A stretch of 60,276 bases of DNA from Hyphomonadaceae bacterium (GTDB lineage Bacteria; Pseudomonadota; Alphaproteobacteria; Caulobacterales; Hyphomonadaceae): the NCBI GenBank assembly GCA_027485145.1, contig JAIXRO010000169.1, forward strand, positions 1 to 60,276, in the 5' to 3' direction. Under the pieces are notes generated by a model. That model saw only the letters and a list, made by a program, of their open reading frames with translations, had not been told where the DNA came from and did no database searches. The first letter of the stretch is position 1. Each line of letters opens with the position of its first letter. The position numbers were made by a program, and so were the translations under genes. Of the stretch, positions 24,395-34,121 are shown piece by piece.

Positions 24395-26124
24395 CGGACG
24401 CTGCGGCGAGCCCCGTTCCGCACAAGGCCCCGCCGCGGTTCATCCGTGCGCTGAAGGCCATGCGGGACCGGCGCATGGCGGCGATGTTCCTGCTCGCCCT
24501 GTCGGCGGGCCTTCCCTACGGCGCCGTGCTCGGCACGCTGAACGCCTGGCTCACCACCGAGGGTGTGACGCCCTCCACGATCGGCGTGCTGTCCATCGTC
24601 ACCATTGGCTACGCGTTCAAGTTCCTCTGGTCGCCGGCCTTCCAGACCGCCCGCCATCCCTTTCCGTTTCTCGGCCCCCGCCGCACCTGGCTGATGAGCC
24701 TTCAGTTGCCCATCGCGGGCCTGCTTTTCCTGCTCGCCTTCTCCCGCCCCGGCGAGAATATCGGTTTCGTCGCCGTCATCGCGCTGCTCGCGGCGCTGTT
24801 CTCCGCAACCCACGACATCGTGCTCGATGCCTGGCGGATTGAAGTGGCCCGCTCGGACGAAGACAAGGACCTGATGGCGGCGCTCTACCAGTTCGGTTAC
24901 CGGATTGCGGGCTTTATCACGGGGTTTCTCGCGCTGCTGCTGGCGGGATATTTCGGCTGGGTCGTCGTCTATCTGATGATCGCGGCGATGATGCTCTTGT
25001 CGATCGCAGGCACCTTCGTTGCGCCTGAACCGGAACTCCAGACGGGCGACGGCAATCGGCGGCTGACCTTTCAGGCGCGTATTCCGGAACGCGAACGCAA
25101 CATCGCCACCCTTCTCGTCTCGGCTGGCTGGGTTGCGGCGTTCCTGATGATTGCCAGCTTTGTGATTGCCTCGTTCACGCAGGTGCCGCCGCCGAAGGGC
25201 GGAGCCTTTGTGACGGAACAGGGCCCGTGGATTGTCGGCCTCACAGTGCTGCTGCCAGCGGCGGGCGCGCTGTTCCTGCTCCTGCGACACGGCCGCGAAC
25301 CGGCGGAAATCATCGACGGGCCGGGCAGCGAGCCCGCCCTCGCGCGCACGATGCGCGCCGTCTTCCGCTCGATCTTCGATCCGCTGATGGACCTGATCGG
25401 CCGTCTCGGCTGGGGCGCCCTGCTGGTTCTGTTGCTCGCGCTGACCTACCGTTTCACGGACTCGGTCTGGGGCTCGTTTGCCTATCCCTTCTATCTGGAC
25501 GACCGGTTTGGCGCCCTGCATCACACGATGGCAGACGTGGCCGTTGCGTCCAAATTCTTCGGTGTGCTGATGACCGTCGCGGGCGCGGCCCTCGGCGCCG
25601 TCGTCATCAGTTTTCTCGGCCGGATGCCGGTTCTGGTTTTGGGCGCCATCCTTGCTGCCGCAACGAACCTTCTGTTCGCGGACCTTTCCCGCGGCGGATT
25701 GGGGGTCGACGCCTTCCTGGAATGGACGCAGCTTGCCGAGCCGTTCCGCGCTTTTGCGGGTTGGGCGGCCGCGATCTCGCCGGAAGGGCAGGGCGCCGAA
25801 GCGGGTGACCGGATGGCGCGCCTGATGATCGCGATTGCGGGCGAGAACCTTGCCGGCGGCTTTGCCAGCGTGGCGGTTGTCGCTTACCTGACGTCCGTGG
25901 TGAACCCGCGATTTGCCGCCGTGCAGTATGCCCTGCTGGCATCGCTGACGATGCTGATCGGCACACTCGGCCGCCCCTGGCTTGGCGCACTGATCGAAAG
26001 CCAGGGCTATTATTCCGTCTTCATCATCACCTTCTGGCTCGGCGGTGTGGCGGTGGCCTTGTCCGTGCTCGAATGGATACGGCAGGCGCGCGCGGCGCCA
26101 CCCGTTTCAGAGGCCGCCGCCTAG
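24391..26124 (+). CDS. ampG: AmpG-family muropeptide/MFS permease
   Basis: 577 residues and 12-14 membrane helices. The N-terminus matches AmpG: RMAAMFLLALSAGLPYGAVLGTLNAWLTTEGVTPSTIG, then YAFKFLWSPAFQ and an RRTWL motif. FSATHDIVLDAWRIEV and LMAALYQFGYRIAGF follow. AmpG imports anhydro-muropeptides for cell-wall recycling and is tied to beta-lactamase induction in some bacteria. At 577 residues it is longer than enteric AmpG (491); the extra length is in mid-protein loops around residues 205-240 and 435-490. The start is the ATG overlapping the kinase stop. It is convergent with maeB. Confidence 0.85.
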   Translation: MTDAAASPVPHKAPPRFIRALKAMRDRRMAAMFLLALSAGLPYGAVLGTLNAWLTTEGVTPSTIGVLSIVTIGYAFKFLWSPAFQTARHPFPFLGPRRTWLMSLQLPIAGLLFLLAFSRPGENIGFVAVIALLAALFSATHDIVLDAWRIEVARSDEDKDLMAALYQFGYRIAGFITGFLALLLAGYFGWVVVYLMIAAMMLLSIAGTFVAPEPELQTGDGNRRLTFQARIPERERNIATLLVSAGWVAAFLMIASFVIASFTQVPPPKGGAFVTEQGPWIVGLTVLLPAAGALFLLLRHGREPAEIIDGPGSEPALARTMRAVFRSIFDPLMDLIGRLGWGALLVLLLALTYRFTDSVWGSFAYPFYLDDRFGALHHTMADVAVASKFFGVLMTVAGAALGAVVISFLGRMPVLVLGAILAAATNLLFADLSRGGLGVDAFLEWTQLAEPFRAFAGWAAAISPEGQGAEAGDRMARLMIAIAGENLAGGFASVAVVAYLTSVVNPRFAAVQYALLASLTMLIGTLGRPWLGALIESQGYYSVFIITFWLGGVAVALSVLEWIRQARAAPPVSEAAA

Positions 26125-26137
26125 TCCAGCCTAGGCG
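26118..26137. terminator. Palindrome containing both stop codons of ampG and maeB
   Basis: CGCCTAG / CTAGGCG with a six-base loop. The left arm holds the ampG TAG and the right arm, read on the minus strand, holds the maeB TAG. Both genes end within the hairpin, which could terminate transcription in both directions although it has no T-run. Confidence 0.45.
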
Positions 26138-28407
26138 CTGTGCACCTGGTCGATATCAAAGGCGGCCAGCGTGGCGAGGTCCACGATATCTCCCACGGTC
26201 GCGCCAAGCGAGGCGATCTGAACCGGTTTTTCAAGACCAAGCAGCATCGGGCCGATGACGATGGAGCGGCTCATCTGTTCAAGCAGGTTCGTCGCAATCG
26301 ACGCCGAATGGATCGCCGGCATGACCAGCACGTTGGCCGGGCCTGTGAGGCGCGAGAACGGGTATTGCAGGCGCAGGTTCGGATCGAGCGCCACGTCGGC
26401 GTTCATGTCGCCTTCGTACTCGAAATCGATTCCCGTCGTGCGGTCGAGGATCGCCACGGCCTCACGCACCTTGTCGGCCCGCTCGCCCATCGGGTTGCCG
26501 AAGGTTGAGTAGGACAGGAACGCGACACGCGGAATGAAACCCATGCTGCGCACCGCGCGCACGGCTTCCAGCGCGATGTTGGCGAGCGTCTGGCCATCCG
26601 GCAATTCGTTGACGCTGGTATCGGCGATGAAGATCGTCTTGCCGAGATTGATCACCATCGACATGCCAATCACGGCCTGTCCGGGGATCGGGTCGAGCAC
26701 GAGACGCGCATCGGTCAGCGCGGCGTCATAGCTGCGCGTGACGCCCGTCACCATGCCATCGGCGTCACCATTCTTCAGCATGCAGCAGCCGAACACGTTG
26801 CGGTCCTGGTTCACGAGGCGCTGCACGTCGCGCTTGAGGTAACCCTTGCGCTGCAGGCGCTTGTAGAGAAAATCCACATAGACCGGATTGTTGTCGGACA
26901 GGCGCGCGTTGATGATGTCGAGCGAGCCGGCCGGCACGCCCATCTGCTCCATCATGGTCACCACCTGCGCCTCGCGCCCGATCAGGATCGGATGGCCAAG
27001 GCCCTGGTTCTTGAAGCTCCAGGCGGCGCGCACGACGGCGGCTTCTTCGCCCTCGGCGAAGACGATCCGGCGTTTCACATCGCGGCAGCGCGCCTGCACG
27101 CCCTGCAGGAATCCCGCGGCAGGATCGGCCCGGCGCACGAGACTGCGGCGGTAGGCGTCCATGTCGGCGATCTGCTTGCGCGCCACGCCGGTATCCATGG
27201 CGGCCTGCGCCACCAGCGGCGGCACGAAACTGATCAGGCGGGGATCAAACGGCGAGGGGATGATGTACTCGCGCCCGAAGGTCGGCCGGGCGCCGTGATA
27301 GGCAGCGGCGACTTCGTCCGGCACATCTTCGCGCGCCAGTTCAGCCAGCGCGCGCGCGGCGGCGACCTTCATCTCCTCGTTGATGCTCCGTGCCCGGACA
27401 TCCAGCGCGCCGCGGAAGATATAGGGAAAGCCGAGCACGTTGTTGACCTGGTTGGGATAATCCGACCGGCCGGTGGCGATGATCGCATCATCACGCACGG
27501 ACTTGATATCTTCGGGCGTGATTTCCGGATCGGGGTTTGCCATCGCAAAGATGATCGGGTTCTTGGCCATCGACTTGACCATGTCCTTCGTCACCGCGCC
27601 CTTGACCGAAAGACCGAGGAAGACGTCCGCGCCCTCCATCGCTTCCGACAGGGTGCGTTTCGCGGTCTTCACCGCGAAGGCAGACTTGAACTGGTCCATT
27701 TTCTGCGTGCGGCCTTCATAGACAACGCCGGCGGTATCACAGAGCAGGATGTTCTCGCCCTTCACGCCGAGGTGACGGATGAGGCCGGCGACCGACAGGC
27801 CCGCCGCGCCGGCGCCCGAGATGGCGACCTTCACGTCCGACAGTTTTCGCCCGGTAATATGGCAGGCATTGATCAGGCCCGCTGCGGCAATGATCGCCGT
27901 GCCGTGCTGGTCGTCATGGAAGACTGGAATGTCGAGTTCTTCGCGCAGCCGGCTCTCGATTATGAAACAGTCAGGCGCCGAGATGTCTTCAAGGTTGATG
28001 CCGCCCCAGGTGGCGCCGATATTGCGCACGGTACGGATGAAATCTTCCGCATCCGTCGTATTCACCTCGATATCGAAACTGTCGATGTCGGCGAAGCGCT
28101 TGAACAGCACCGCCTTGCCTTCCATCACCGGCTTGGACGCCATCGGGCCCAGGTTTCCAAGACCGAGGATGGCCGTGCCGTTGGAGATCACCGCGACGAG
28201 GTTGCCCTTGGACGTATAGTCATAGGCGCGGTCTGCGTTCTCCGCGATCGCCAGAACCGGAACCGCCACGCCCGGGCTATAGGCCAGCGACAAGTCACGC
28301 TGCGTGCTCATCGGCTTCGTCGGGTTCATCGAGATCTTGCCCGCCGTCGGGTGCGAGTGGAAATCGAGGGCTTCCTGATCGGTGAAGCTCGGGCGTTGCG
28401 TGGTCAT
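26131..28407 (-). CDS. maeB: NADP-dependent malic enzyme with phosphotransacetylase-like C-domain (MaeB)
   Basis: 758 residues. The malic enzyme part covers ~1-430: [72 protein letters not shown], and [15 protein letters not shown] (nucleotide binding). The C-terminal third resembles phosphate acetyltransferase ([27 protein letters not shown], and [17 protein letters not shown]). In the family the C-domain is regulatory, binding acetyl-CoA, and is not catalytic. The enzyme decarboxylates malate to pyruvate with NADPH. It is divergent from mutS. Confidence 0.96.
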   Translation of the reverse strand: MTTQRPSFTDQEALDFHSHPTAGKISMNPTKPMSTQRDLSLAYSPGVAVPVLAIAENADRAYDYTSKGNLVAVISNGTAILGLGNLGPMASKPVMEGKAVLFKRFADIDSFDIEVNTTDAEDFIRTVRNIGATWGGINLEDISAPDCFIIESRLREELDIPVFHDDQHGTAIIAAAGLINACHITGRKLSDVKVAISGAGAAGLSVAGLIRHLGVKGENILLCDTAGVVYEGRTQKMDQFKSAFAVKTAKRTLSEAMEGADVFLGLSVKGAVTKDMVKSMAKNPIIFAMANPDPEITPEDIKSVRDDAIIATGRSDYPNQVNNVLGFPYIFRGALDVRARSINEEMKVAAARALAELAREDVPDEVAAAYHGARPTFGREYIIPSPFDPRLISFVPPLVAQAAMDTGVARKQIADMDAYRRSLVRRADPAAGFLQGVQARCRDVKRRIVFAEGEEAAVVRAAWSFKNQGLGHPILIGREAQVVTMMEQMGVPAGSLDIINARLSDNNPVYVDFLYKRLQRKGYLKRDVQRLVNQDRNVFGCCMLKNGDADGMVTGVTRSYDAALTDARLVLDPIPGQAVIGMSMVINLGKTIFIADTSVNELPDGQTLANIALEAVRAVRSMGFIPRVAFLSYSTFGNPMGERADKVREAVAILDRTTGIDFEYEGDMNADVALDPNLRLQYPFSRLTGPANVLVMPAIHSASIATNLLEQMSRSIVIGPMLLGLEKPVQIASLGATVGDIVDLATLAAFDIDQVHSA

Positions 28408-28539
28408 GGGGGCTCTGTATCAGTTGGAATGACGATGCACCCCGTCTAGGCCGCGCCGATGCAGCTGCCAACAGCCAAATCCGCACAGATGGCCCCTCCG
28501 GCTTTGCGAATCTCCCGGCCCGGGCTAGCGTGCCGCCCC

Positions 28540-31239
28540 ATGCCGGACACCGCCCCGAAACCCCCGCCCTCTGCGGCCGCTGCGTCCGAGCCGACGCCGT
28601 TCATGGCGCAATACCTGTCCATCAAGGCGGCCCAGCCGGATGCACTCCTGTTCTTCCGGATGGGCGATTTCTACGAGCTGTTCTTCGAGGATGCGGTCAC
28701 GGCGGCCCGGATTCTGGACATCACGCTGACCGCCCGCGGCGAGCATGACGGCGCCCCGATCCCGATGGCGGGCGTGCCCTATCACGCGGCTGACGGCTAT
28801 CTCGCCCGCCTGATCAAGGCCGGCTGCCGCGTCGCCGTCTGCGAGCAGACCGAAAGCCCGGCGGACGCCCGCAAGCGCGGCTCGAAATCCATCGTCCGCC
28901 GCGAAATCGTGCGCGTTGTCACGCCCGGCACGCTGACGGAAGACACCCTGCTGCCCGCCCGCCAGGGCCAGGCGCTGGCCGCGCTTGCCTTCACGGGGCA
29001 GGGCGAAGCGGCGCTGGCTGTGTGCGACGTGTCCACGGGCCTGTTCGAATTGACAGCGCTGGAGCCCGCCCGCGTCGGCGACGCGTTGCTCTCCTGGCCG
29101 CTCAGCGAATTGCTCATTTCGGACGCGGACCGGGAGCGTCCTGCGCTCTCGGGCCTGCGCGAGGTGGTCACGGCGCCCATCACCGATCGCCCCGCCCGGA
29201 CAGGCACGCCCAAGGCCGGCGAAGCCCTCCTCAAGGAAGCCTTCGGCGTCGCCGCGCTCGATGGACTCGGAAGTTTCTCGAAGGCCGAACTGGCCGCCGC
29301 AGGCCTGCTGCTTGACTATGTGAAGCTCACGCAGGCCGGCCGCCCGGCGCGTCTCGCCGTGCCGCGCCGGGCAGAACCGGGAGACATCCTGCTGATCGAT
29401 CCCGCCACGCGCGCCAGCCTCGAGATTGACCGATCCTATGCGCGGGGCCGTGAGGGCACGCTGCTCGCGGCCATCGACCGGACCGTCACGGCCCCCGGCG
29501 CGCGCCTGCTGGCCGCCCACCTCTCGCGCCCGTCCCGCAGTCGTCTTGAGATCGAAGCCCGGCTCGATGCGGTCAGCTTCTTTGCCGCCGAGCGCCTGGC
29601 GCTGGCCGATGTCCGCGCGGCGCTGAAGGCGGCGCCTGACCTTGAGCGCGCCTGCATGCGCCTCGCGCTGGGCCGCGGCGGTCCCCGCGACCTGCAGGCG
29701 CTGGCGCGCGCCCTGAACTCCGGAATGCAATCGGCTGCGATCCTGAGCGCTTCGGGCGCTGCCCTGCCGCAACGCCTGGACGCCGCCGCCGGTGTGCTGA
29801 GCCTGAAGGCAATGCCCGGGCTCCAGGCGCTCGCTGCGGACTTGCCCGCCGCCCTGGTGGAGACGCCGCCGCTACTCGCCCGGGAAGGCGGTTTCGTCGC
29901 GCCGGGTTGGGATCCGGCGCTCGATGAAATCCGACAGCTGCGCGATGGCAGCCGGAGGGTGATCGCCGAGATGCAGGGCCGGTACGCCGAAGCCACCGGT
30001 ATCAATGCGCTCAAGATCAAGTTCAACAACGTCCTTGGCTACTTCATCGAAGTGCCCGCGCGGCTCGCCGATCCGATGTTGAAGCCGCCGCTCGCCAGCG
30101 ACTTCATCCACCGGCAGACGATGGCCGGCGCCGTCCGGTTCTCGACGACGCAGCTCGCCGAGCTGGCGGGCCGCATCAGCCGCGCCGAGGAAGAGGCCAG
30201 GGCGCTTGAACTCGCGGTCTTCGAAGGATTTTGCGCGCGGGTCTCTGCCGAAAGCGCTTCGCTCGCCGCGGTGGCAGCAGCGCTTGCAGAAATCGATGTG
30301 GCGGCGGGCCATGCGGTTTGGGCGTCGGAGGCCGGTGCAACTCGTCCGGTCATCGCCGCAGAGCCGGTGTTCGAGGCCAGGGGCCTGCGCCATCCGGTCG
30401 TCGAAGCCGCGCTGCGCCGGGACGGGAAGGGCTTCACCGCCAACGATCTGAACCTCGATGCCGCCGGCCAGTCTGCGCCGCGCTTCCTGCTCGTCACCGG
30501 CCCCAACATGGCGGGCAAGTCCACCTACCTGCGCCAGGCCGCGCTCGCGGTCATCCTCGCGCAAGCCGGGTGCTTCGTCCCGGCGGCATCGATGCGGCTG
30601 GGTCTTGCGGACCGCGTCTTCTCGCGCGTCGGCGCCTCGGACGATCTCTCGCGCGGCCGGTCCACCTTCATGGTCGAGATGGTCGAGACGGCGGCCATCC
30701 TGAACCAGGCGACGGCGAACAGTTTCGTGATCCTCGATGAAGTCGGCCGGGGCACGGCCACCTGGGATGGTCTTGCGATCGCCTGGGCGGCTGTCGAGCA
30801 CCTGCACGAACACACCCGATGCCGCGCCGTTTTCGCCACGCATTACCACGAGCTCACGGCGCTGGTGGCCGAGCTGCCAGGCGCCGCCAATGCGAGCCTC
30901 AGGGCGCGCGAATGGAAGCAGGACCTGATCTTCCTGCATGAAGTCCAGCCCGGGCCGACCGACCGGTCTTACGGCGTCCAGGTCGCCCGGCTTGCCGGTC
31001 TGCCGCGCAGCGCCGTCCAGCGCGCCGCCCAGATCCTCAAGCAATTGGAGGCAGGGCCAAAGGCGGCGGAAAGCCTGCCGCTGTTTGCAGCCGCACCAGC
31101 TGAAACCATGCCCGAACTTTCACCGGAGGCGGACGCGGTCCTCGCCGCGCTGGACGCCCTGGACCCCGACGCGATTACGCCGCGCGACGCGCTGGCAGCG
31201 CTTTACGATCTCAAGGCCATGGGAAAAGGAAAAACCTGA
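28540..31239 (+). CDS. mutS: DNA mismatch repair protein MutS
   Basis: 899 residues from the ATG at 28540. Another in-frame ATG at 28459 would add 27 residues unlike the family. The mismatch-binding motif is in the N-terminal domain (LLFFRMGDFYELFFEDA, with the Phe-x-Glu-like FYEL). The clamp and lever regions follow. The ATPase has Walker A TGPNMAGKSTYLRQ (~653), a SxxDDLSRGRSTFMVEM signature, Walker B FVILDEVGRGT (~731) and ATHYHEL. The C-terminal tail carries a short dimer-helix segment. It recognises base mismatches and starts strand-directed repair; mutL is not in the window. Confidence 0.97.
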   Translation: MPDTAPKPPPSAAAASEPTPFMAQYLSIKAAQPDALLFFRMGDFYELFFEDAVTAARILDITLTARGEHDGAPIPMAGVPYHAADGYLARLIKAGCRVAVCEQTESPADARKRGSKSIVRREIVRVVTPGTLTEDTLLPARQGQALAALAFTGQGEAALAVCDVSTGLFELTALEPARVGDALLSWPLSELLISDADRERPALSGLREVVTAPITDRPARTGTPKAGEALLKEAFGVAALDGLGSFSKAELAAAGLLLDYVKLTQAGRPARLAVPRRAEPGDILLIDPATRASLEIDRSYARGREGTLLAAIDRTVTAPGARLLAAHLSRPSRSRLEIEARLDAVSFFAAERLALADVRAALKAAPDLERACMRLALGRGGPRDLQALARALNSGMQSAAILSASGAALPQRLDAAAGVLSLKAMPGLQALAADLPAALVETPPLLAREGGFVAPGWDPALDEIRQLRDGSRRVIAEMQGRYAEATGINALKIKFNNVLGYFIEVPARLADPMLKPPLASDFIHRQTMAGAVRFSTTQLAELAGRISRAEEEARALELAVFEGFCARVSAESASLAAVAAALAEIDVAAGHAVWASEAGATRPVIAAEPVFEARGLRHPVVEAALRRDGKGFTANDLNLDAAGQSAPRFLLVTGPNMAGKSTYLRQAALAVILAQAGCFVPAASMRLGLADRVFSRVGASDDLSRGRSTFMVEMVETAAILNQATANSFVILDEVGRGTATWDGLAIAWAAVEHLHEHTRCRAVFATHYHELTALVAELPGAANASLRAREWKQDLIFLHEVQPGPTDRSYGVQVARLAGLPRSAVQRAAQILKQLEAGPKAAESLPLFAAAPAETMPELSPEADAVLAALDALDPDAITPRDALAALYDLKAMGKGKT

Positions 31240-31246
31240 CGCGGCT

Positions 31247-31654
31247 TCAGCGCGGCTTCAGGGCAAAGGCTTCCAGCACGCGGACCGCCGCTTGCAGGCT
31301 TTCGAGATCGCCGATCTCTTCGACGAGCCGGCGTGCATCCCGTTTCAGGTCATGCGCCTGCAAGTCACGGCCGCGGCCGCCGTCAGCGCTTTCGGCAATC
31401 TCGAAGGGCTCGTAGAACCAGCCGATCGGACGTCCAAGAGCCTGCGCGATTTCAAGCAGGCGCCCGGCCGACATGCGGCTATGGCCGGCTTCGTATTTCT
31501 GGATCTGCTGGAACGTGACGCCGAGCAGCGCAGCCAGCGCTTCCTGGGTCAGGCCCAGCTCGCGGCGGCCCTGACGCAGGCGCTGGCCCACGAACCGGTC
31601 CGCATCGGTCGGCTTGCGCGCCTCGTGGGCGGGAGAGGTGTCGGTTTTCGACAT
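31247..31654 (-). CDS. XRE-family helix-turn-helix transcriptional regulator
   Basis: 135 residues from the ATG at 31654. A 12-codon upstream extension is possible, but this start gives the normal form. The HTH spans ~20-75: FVGQRLRQGRRELGLTQEALAALLG, then FQQIQKYEAGHSRMSAGRLLEIAQAL. A C-terminal helical region (RRLVEEIGDLESLQAAVRVLEAF) may mediate dimerisation. Alphaproteobacteria have many such proteins; the target is unknown. It is convergent with mutS, with a 7-base gap. Confidence 0.85.
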   Translation of the reverse strand: MSKTDTSPAHEARKPTDADRFVGQRLRQGRRELGLTQEALAALLGVTFQQIQKYEAGHSRMSAGRLLEIAQALGRPIGWFYEPFEIAESADGGRGRDLQAHDLKRDARRLVEEIGDLESLQAAVRVLEAFALKPR

Positions 31655-31777
31655 GGTTGAGGGGCCTCCGGCGACCACAAGACAGGACAACGGCGCTGTT
31701 CATGCAATCCGCAGGCCAACCACTACCTGCGCGCGATTTCTGCCGGCAGGATACCCGGCAGCGTATCCCCGGTTGTA

Positions 31778-32464
31778 TCAGTTCAGAACCTTCACCGGTG
31801 GCTCGAATTTCGTGGTCTTGAGGATCACGTCATCGGGCGCCGCGATCATCGCCTTGTACATCGGCTCGGGATACGCCTGATGCGGTTTCGCCGGATCGTA
31901 GGGCGGCTGTTTCACGGTGCCGCCCTCGCCTGCATAGGGATCAGGGCTCGTGAACGTCTTGAGCTCGGCAGGTGTGATGCCGACCTTGGCAACGACGGCC
32001 GGATCAATCCAGGCGCGCGGATCGATCGGCACGGTCGAACAGGCGACTTCCAGCGTCATCTGGTCCGGCCCCGCAAAATAGATCGAATGGCACATCGCAT
32101 GGTCGAGCGGGCCGATCACATTCACGCCCTTGGTGCGGATCCGGTCCCGGATCGCCAGCAGGTCGTCCAGCGTATCCACACGGAAGGCGAGGTGCTGCAT
32201 TGTGCCGGGGGCCGAAGGGCCCGCGCCGGTGCCAGCATGCGTCACGCCCAGCTGGATCGGGATATCCTTCACCGCCGGCAGCTGCACCACCGAGAAATAG
32301 GAATGGTCGTCCATGTGCAGGAAGGCGTGCACACCGCCCGGCACGCCGTGCATGTCGAACAGCGCCGACAGCTGGAAGCCCATCACGTCCGAGAAGAATG
32401 CGATATGCTCGCGGATGTCCGCCGCCATGATCGCAATATGATGAATGCCGTTTGCCTTGATCAT
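31778..32464 (-). CDS. VOC (glyoxalase/bleomycin resistance/dioxygenase) family protein
   Basis: 228 residues from the ATG at 32464, which has GGGAGGAAC before it. A single beta-alpha-beta-beta-beta pair is visible: IHHIAIMAADIREHIAFFSDVMGF, VHAFLHMDDHSYFSVVQLP, then MQHLAFRVDTLDDLLAIRDRI and DQMTLEVAC. The candidate metal ligands are two His and one Glu. The C-terminal ~70 residues have no recognised fold (PELKTFTSPDPYAGEGGTV..). It is divergent from the alpha/beta hydrolase with a 96-base shared promoter region, which suggests a common catabolic step, perhaps on an aromatic or carbonyl substrate. The substrate cannot be named. Confidence 0.75.
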   Translation of the reverse strand: MIKANGIHHIAIMAADIREHIAFFSDVMGFQLSALFDMHGVPGGVHAFLHMDDHSYFSVVQLPAVKDIPIQLGVTHAGTGAGPSAPGTMQHLAFRVDTLDDLLAIRDRIRTKGVNVIGPLDHAMCHSIYFAGPDQMTLEVACSTVPIDPRAWIDPAVVAKVGITPAELKTFTSPDPYAGEGGTVKQPPYDPAKPHQAYPEPMYKAMIAAPDDVILKTTKFEPPVKVLN

Positions 32465-32560
32465 GGCTCGTTCCTCCCTTGACCCTGCGGCCACATGGAC
32501 AGGGCCGTTCTCGCCCATAATGTGCACCCCAGAACCAAAAGGGGCAAGGAGGCACGCATC

Positions 32561-33730
32561 ATGGCTGGCGCAACGGAAATCATCCGGGAACCCTATCTCG
32601 TCATCCACAAGGACCCGTCGAGCTTCAAGGATGTGTATGGCGGGGCAGGGGACAATGTCGCCGCCGAGTGCATGCGCATCTACCCGGCAGGCACCAAGGC
32701 GGACAGCGTCATCGTGTTCACCCACCCGATCGGCGGCGGTGCCTTCCTGCCGCTGGTGTCGGCGCTCGCCCGCGCCGGCCACCATGTCATCTATGCCAAC
32801 ACGCGCTACCGGGGAAACGACACGGCCCTGATCATGGAGAAGTGCATCGCCGATCTCGGCGCCTGCCTTGAACACGCCCGCAGCCGTCTCGGCTACAAGC
32901 GCGTGATCCTTGGCGGCTGGTCCGGCGGCGGATCCATGTCGCTCTTCTACCAGGACCAGGCGGAGCGGCCGACGATCACCCACACACCCGCCGGAGACCC
33001 GTATGACTTGACGCAGAAGGCCCTGCCGCCTGCGGACGGGATCATGCTGCTCGCCGCGCATGTCAGCCGCGCCATCACACTGACCGAATGGATGGACCCC
33101 TCGATCACCGACGAGACGCGCCCGTTCGACCGCGACCCGGCCCTCAACATCTACGATCCCGCCTGTCCGGCGCAGCCTCCCTATACGGATGAATTCGTCG
33201 CGAGGTTCCGCGCCGCGCAGCTGGCCCGCAATCGCCGCATCACGGTCTGGGTCAAGGACACGCTGGACGATTTGCGCCGCAAGGGCGATGTGAATGCCGA
33301 ACGGGCCTTTACCGTTCACGGCACCATGTCGAATGTCTGCTGGACAGACCCCGCGCAGGAGCCATCAGACCGCCGGCCTCATACCTGCTATCTGGGCGAG
33401 CCCCGTATCGCGAATGACGGACCCGTGGGTCTCGCGCGCTTCACCACGCTCAGGTCCTGGCTTTCCCAATGGGGCCATGACACCACCCACGCGGACGGCC
33501 TCGGCAATGCAGCGCGCATTTCCTGCCCCGTTCTCGTCATCAACAATACGGCCGACCTCGCCTGCACGCCGAGCCATGCGCGCCGCCTGTTTGATGCCGT
33601 CGGCCACAGTCGAAAGGTCTACCGCGATATTCAGGGGGCGGATCATTACTATATCGAGCGCCCGGACTTGCTCCCGGCGGCGGTCAAGGTCTGCGCAGAC
33701 TGGCTGGACGCCGAGGCGCTGTCGGGCTGA
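32561..33730 (+). CDS. Alpha/beta hydrolase fold protein
   Basis: 389 residues from the ATG at 32561, preceded by AAGGAGG. The serine hydrolase triad is visible: nucleophile elbow GWSGGGS (~124-130), acid in NNTADLACTPSHA, and His in GADHYY near the C-terminus. The oxyanion region is in FTHPIGGGAFLPLV. It is longer than minimal esterases; an inserted cap occupies ~150-290. It has no signal peptide and is probably cytosolic. It is paired head-to-head with a VOC protein. Confidence 0.78.
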   Translation: MAGATEIIREPYLVIHKDPSSFKDVYGGAGDNVAAECMRIYPAGTKADSVIVFTHPIGGGAFLPLVSALARAGHHVIYANTRYRGNDTALIMEKCIADLGACLEHARSRLGYKRVILGGWSGGGSMSLFYQDQAERPTITHTPAGDPYDLTQKALPPADGIMLLAAHVSRAITLTEWMDPSITDETRPFDRDPALNIYDPACPAQPPYTDEFVARFRAAQLARNRRITVWVKDTLDDLRRKGDVNAERAFTVHGTMSNVCWTDPAQEPSDRRPHTCYLGEPRIANDGPVGLARFTTLRSWLSQWGHDTTHADGLGNAARISCPVLVINNTADLACTPSHARRLFDAVGHSRKVYRDIQGADHYYIERPDLLPAAVKVCADWLDAEALSG

Positions 33731-33740
33731 CAGAGCCGTC

Positions 33741-34112
33741 TTACTGCGGCAGGCGGACGATTTCGTCCTCGTCGGACTTTACGGCCGGCGTGTCGAGGAC
33801 GGTCTCGGGCGCCGTTTCGATGTCCACACCGAGGTCTGCGACGCCTTCGAAGTTTCCGCCCGTCCCGCCGGGCGCGACGATCAGGCCGCCGTTCGATCCG
33901 ACAGACTCCGTACTGATGATCGGCCGTGCAGGCTCGCTTCCGCCGCGCCCGATGTTCAGGTTCAACGTGCCCTCGACTTCGGAGCCCGCCTCGGCGGTCT
34001 GGGTGATTTCTTCGGCGGGGGCGGCTTCAGCCTCGGCGCTGGAGACAGTGGCGGAACACGCAGAGCCCAGACCGGCAAGCGCGGCGAGAAGCAGGAAAGA
34101 GATCGGTTTCAT
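33741..34112 (-). CDS. Small lipoprotein, function unknown
   Basis: 123 residues. A lipoprotein signal MKPISFLLLAALAGLGSAC has the lipidated Cys at 19, followed by an acidic, disordered Glu/Ala/Thr-rich chain with a Gly-rich middle (GSNGGLIVAPGGTGGNFEG). The start at 34112 is chosen because AAGGA is six bases before it; the ATG six bases upstream touches the same AAGGA. It lies 9 bases after gshB on the same strand and could be cotranscribed. Confidence 0.6.
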   Translation of the reverse strand: MKPISFLLLAALAGLGSACSATVSSAEAEAAPAEEITQTAEAGSEVEGTLNLNIGRGGSEPARPIISTESVGSNGGLIVAPGGTGGNFEGVADLGVDIETAPETVLDTPAVKSDEDEIVRLPQ

Positions 34113-34121
34113 CGGCATTCC

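Noticed and set aside
23485-25524. A 679-codon antisense frame across the hybrid kinase and ampG
   Set aside because: It spans the end of one recognised gene and much of the next; its product is Arg/Ala/Gly-rich with no domain. It is a typical high-GC shadow frame.
26992-28449. A 485-codon plus-strand frame opposite maeB
   Set aside because: It is antisense to a clear malic enzyme, and its His/Arg/Asp-rich composition is the mirror of maeB codons.
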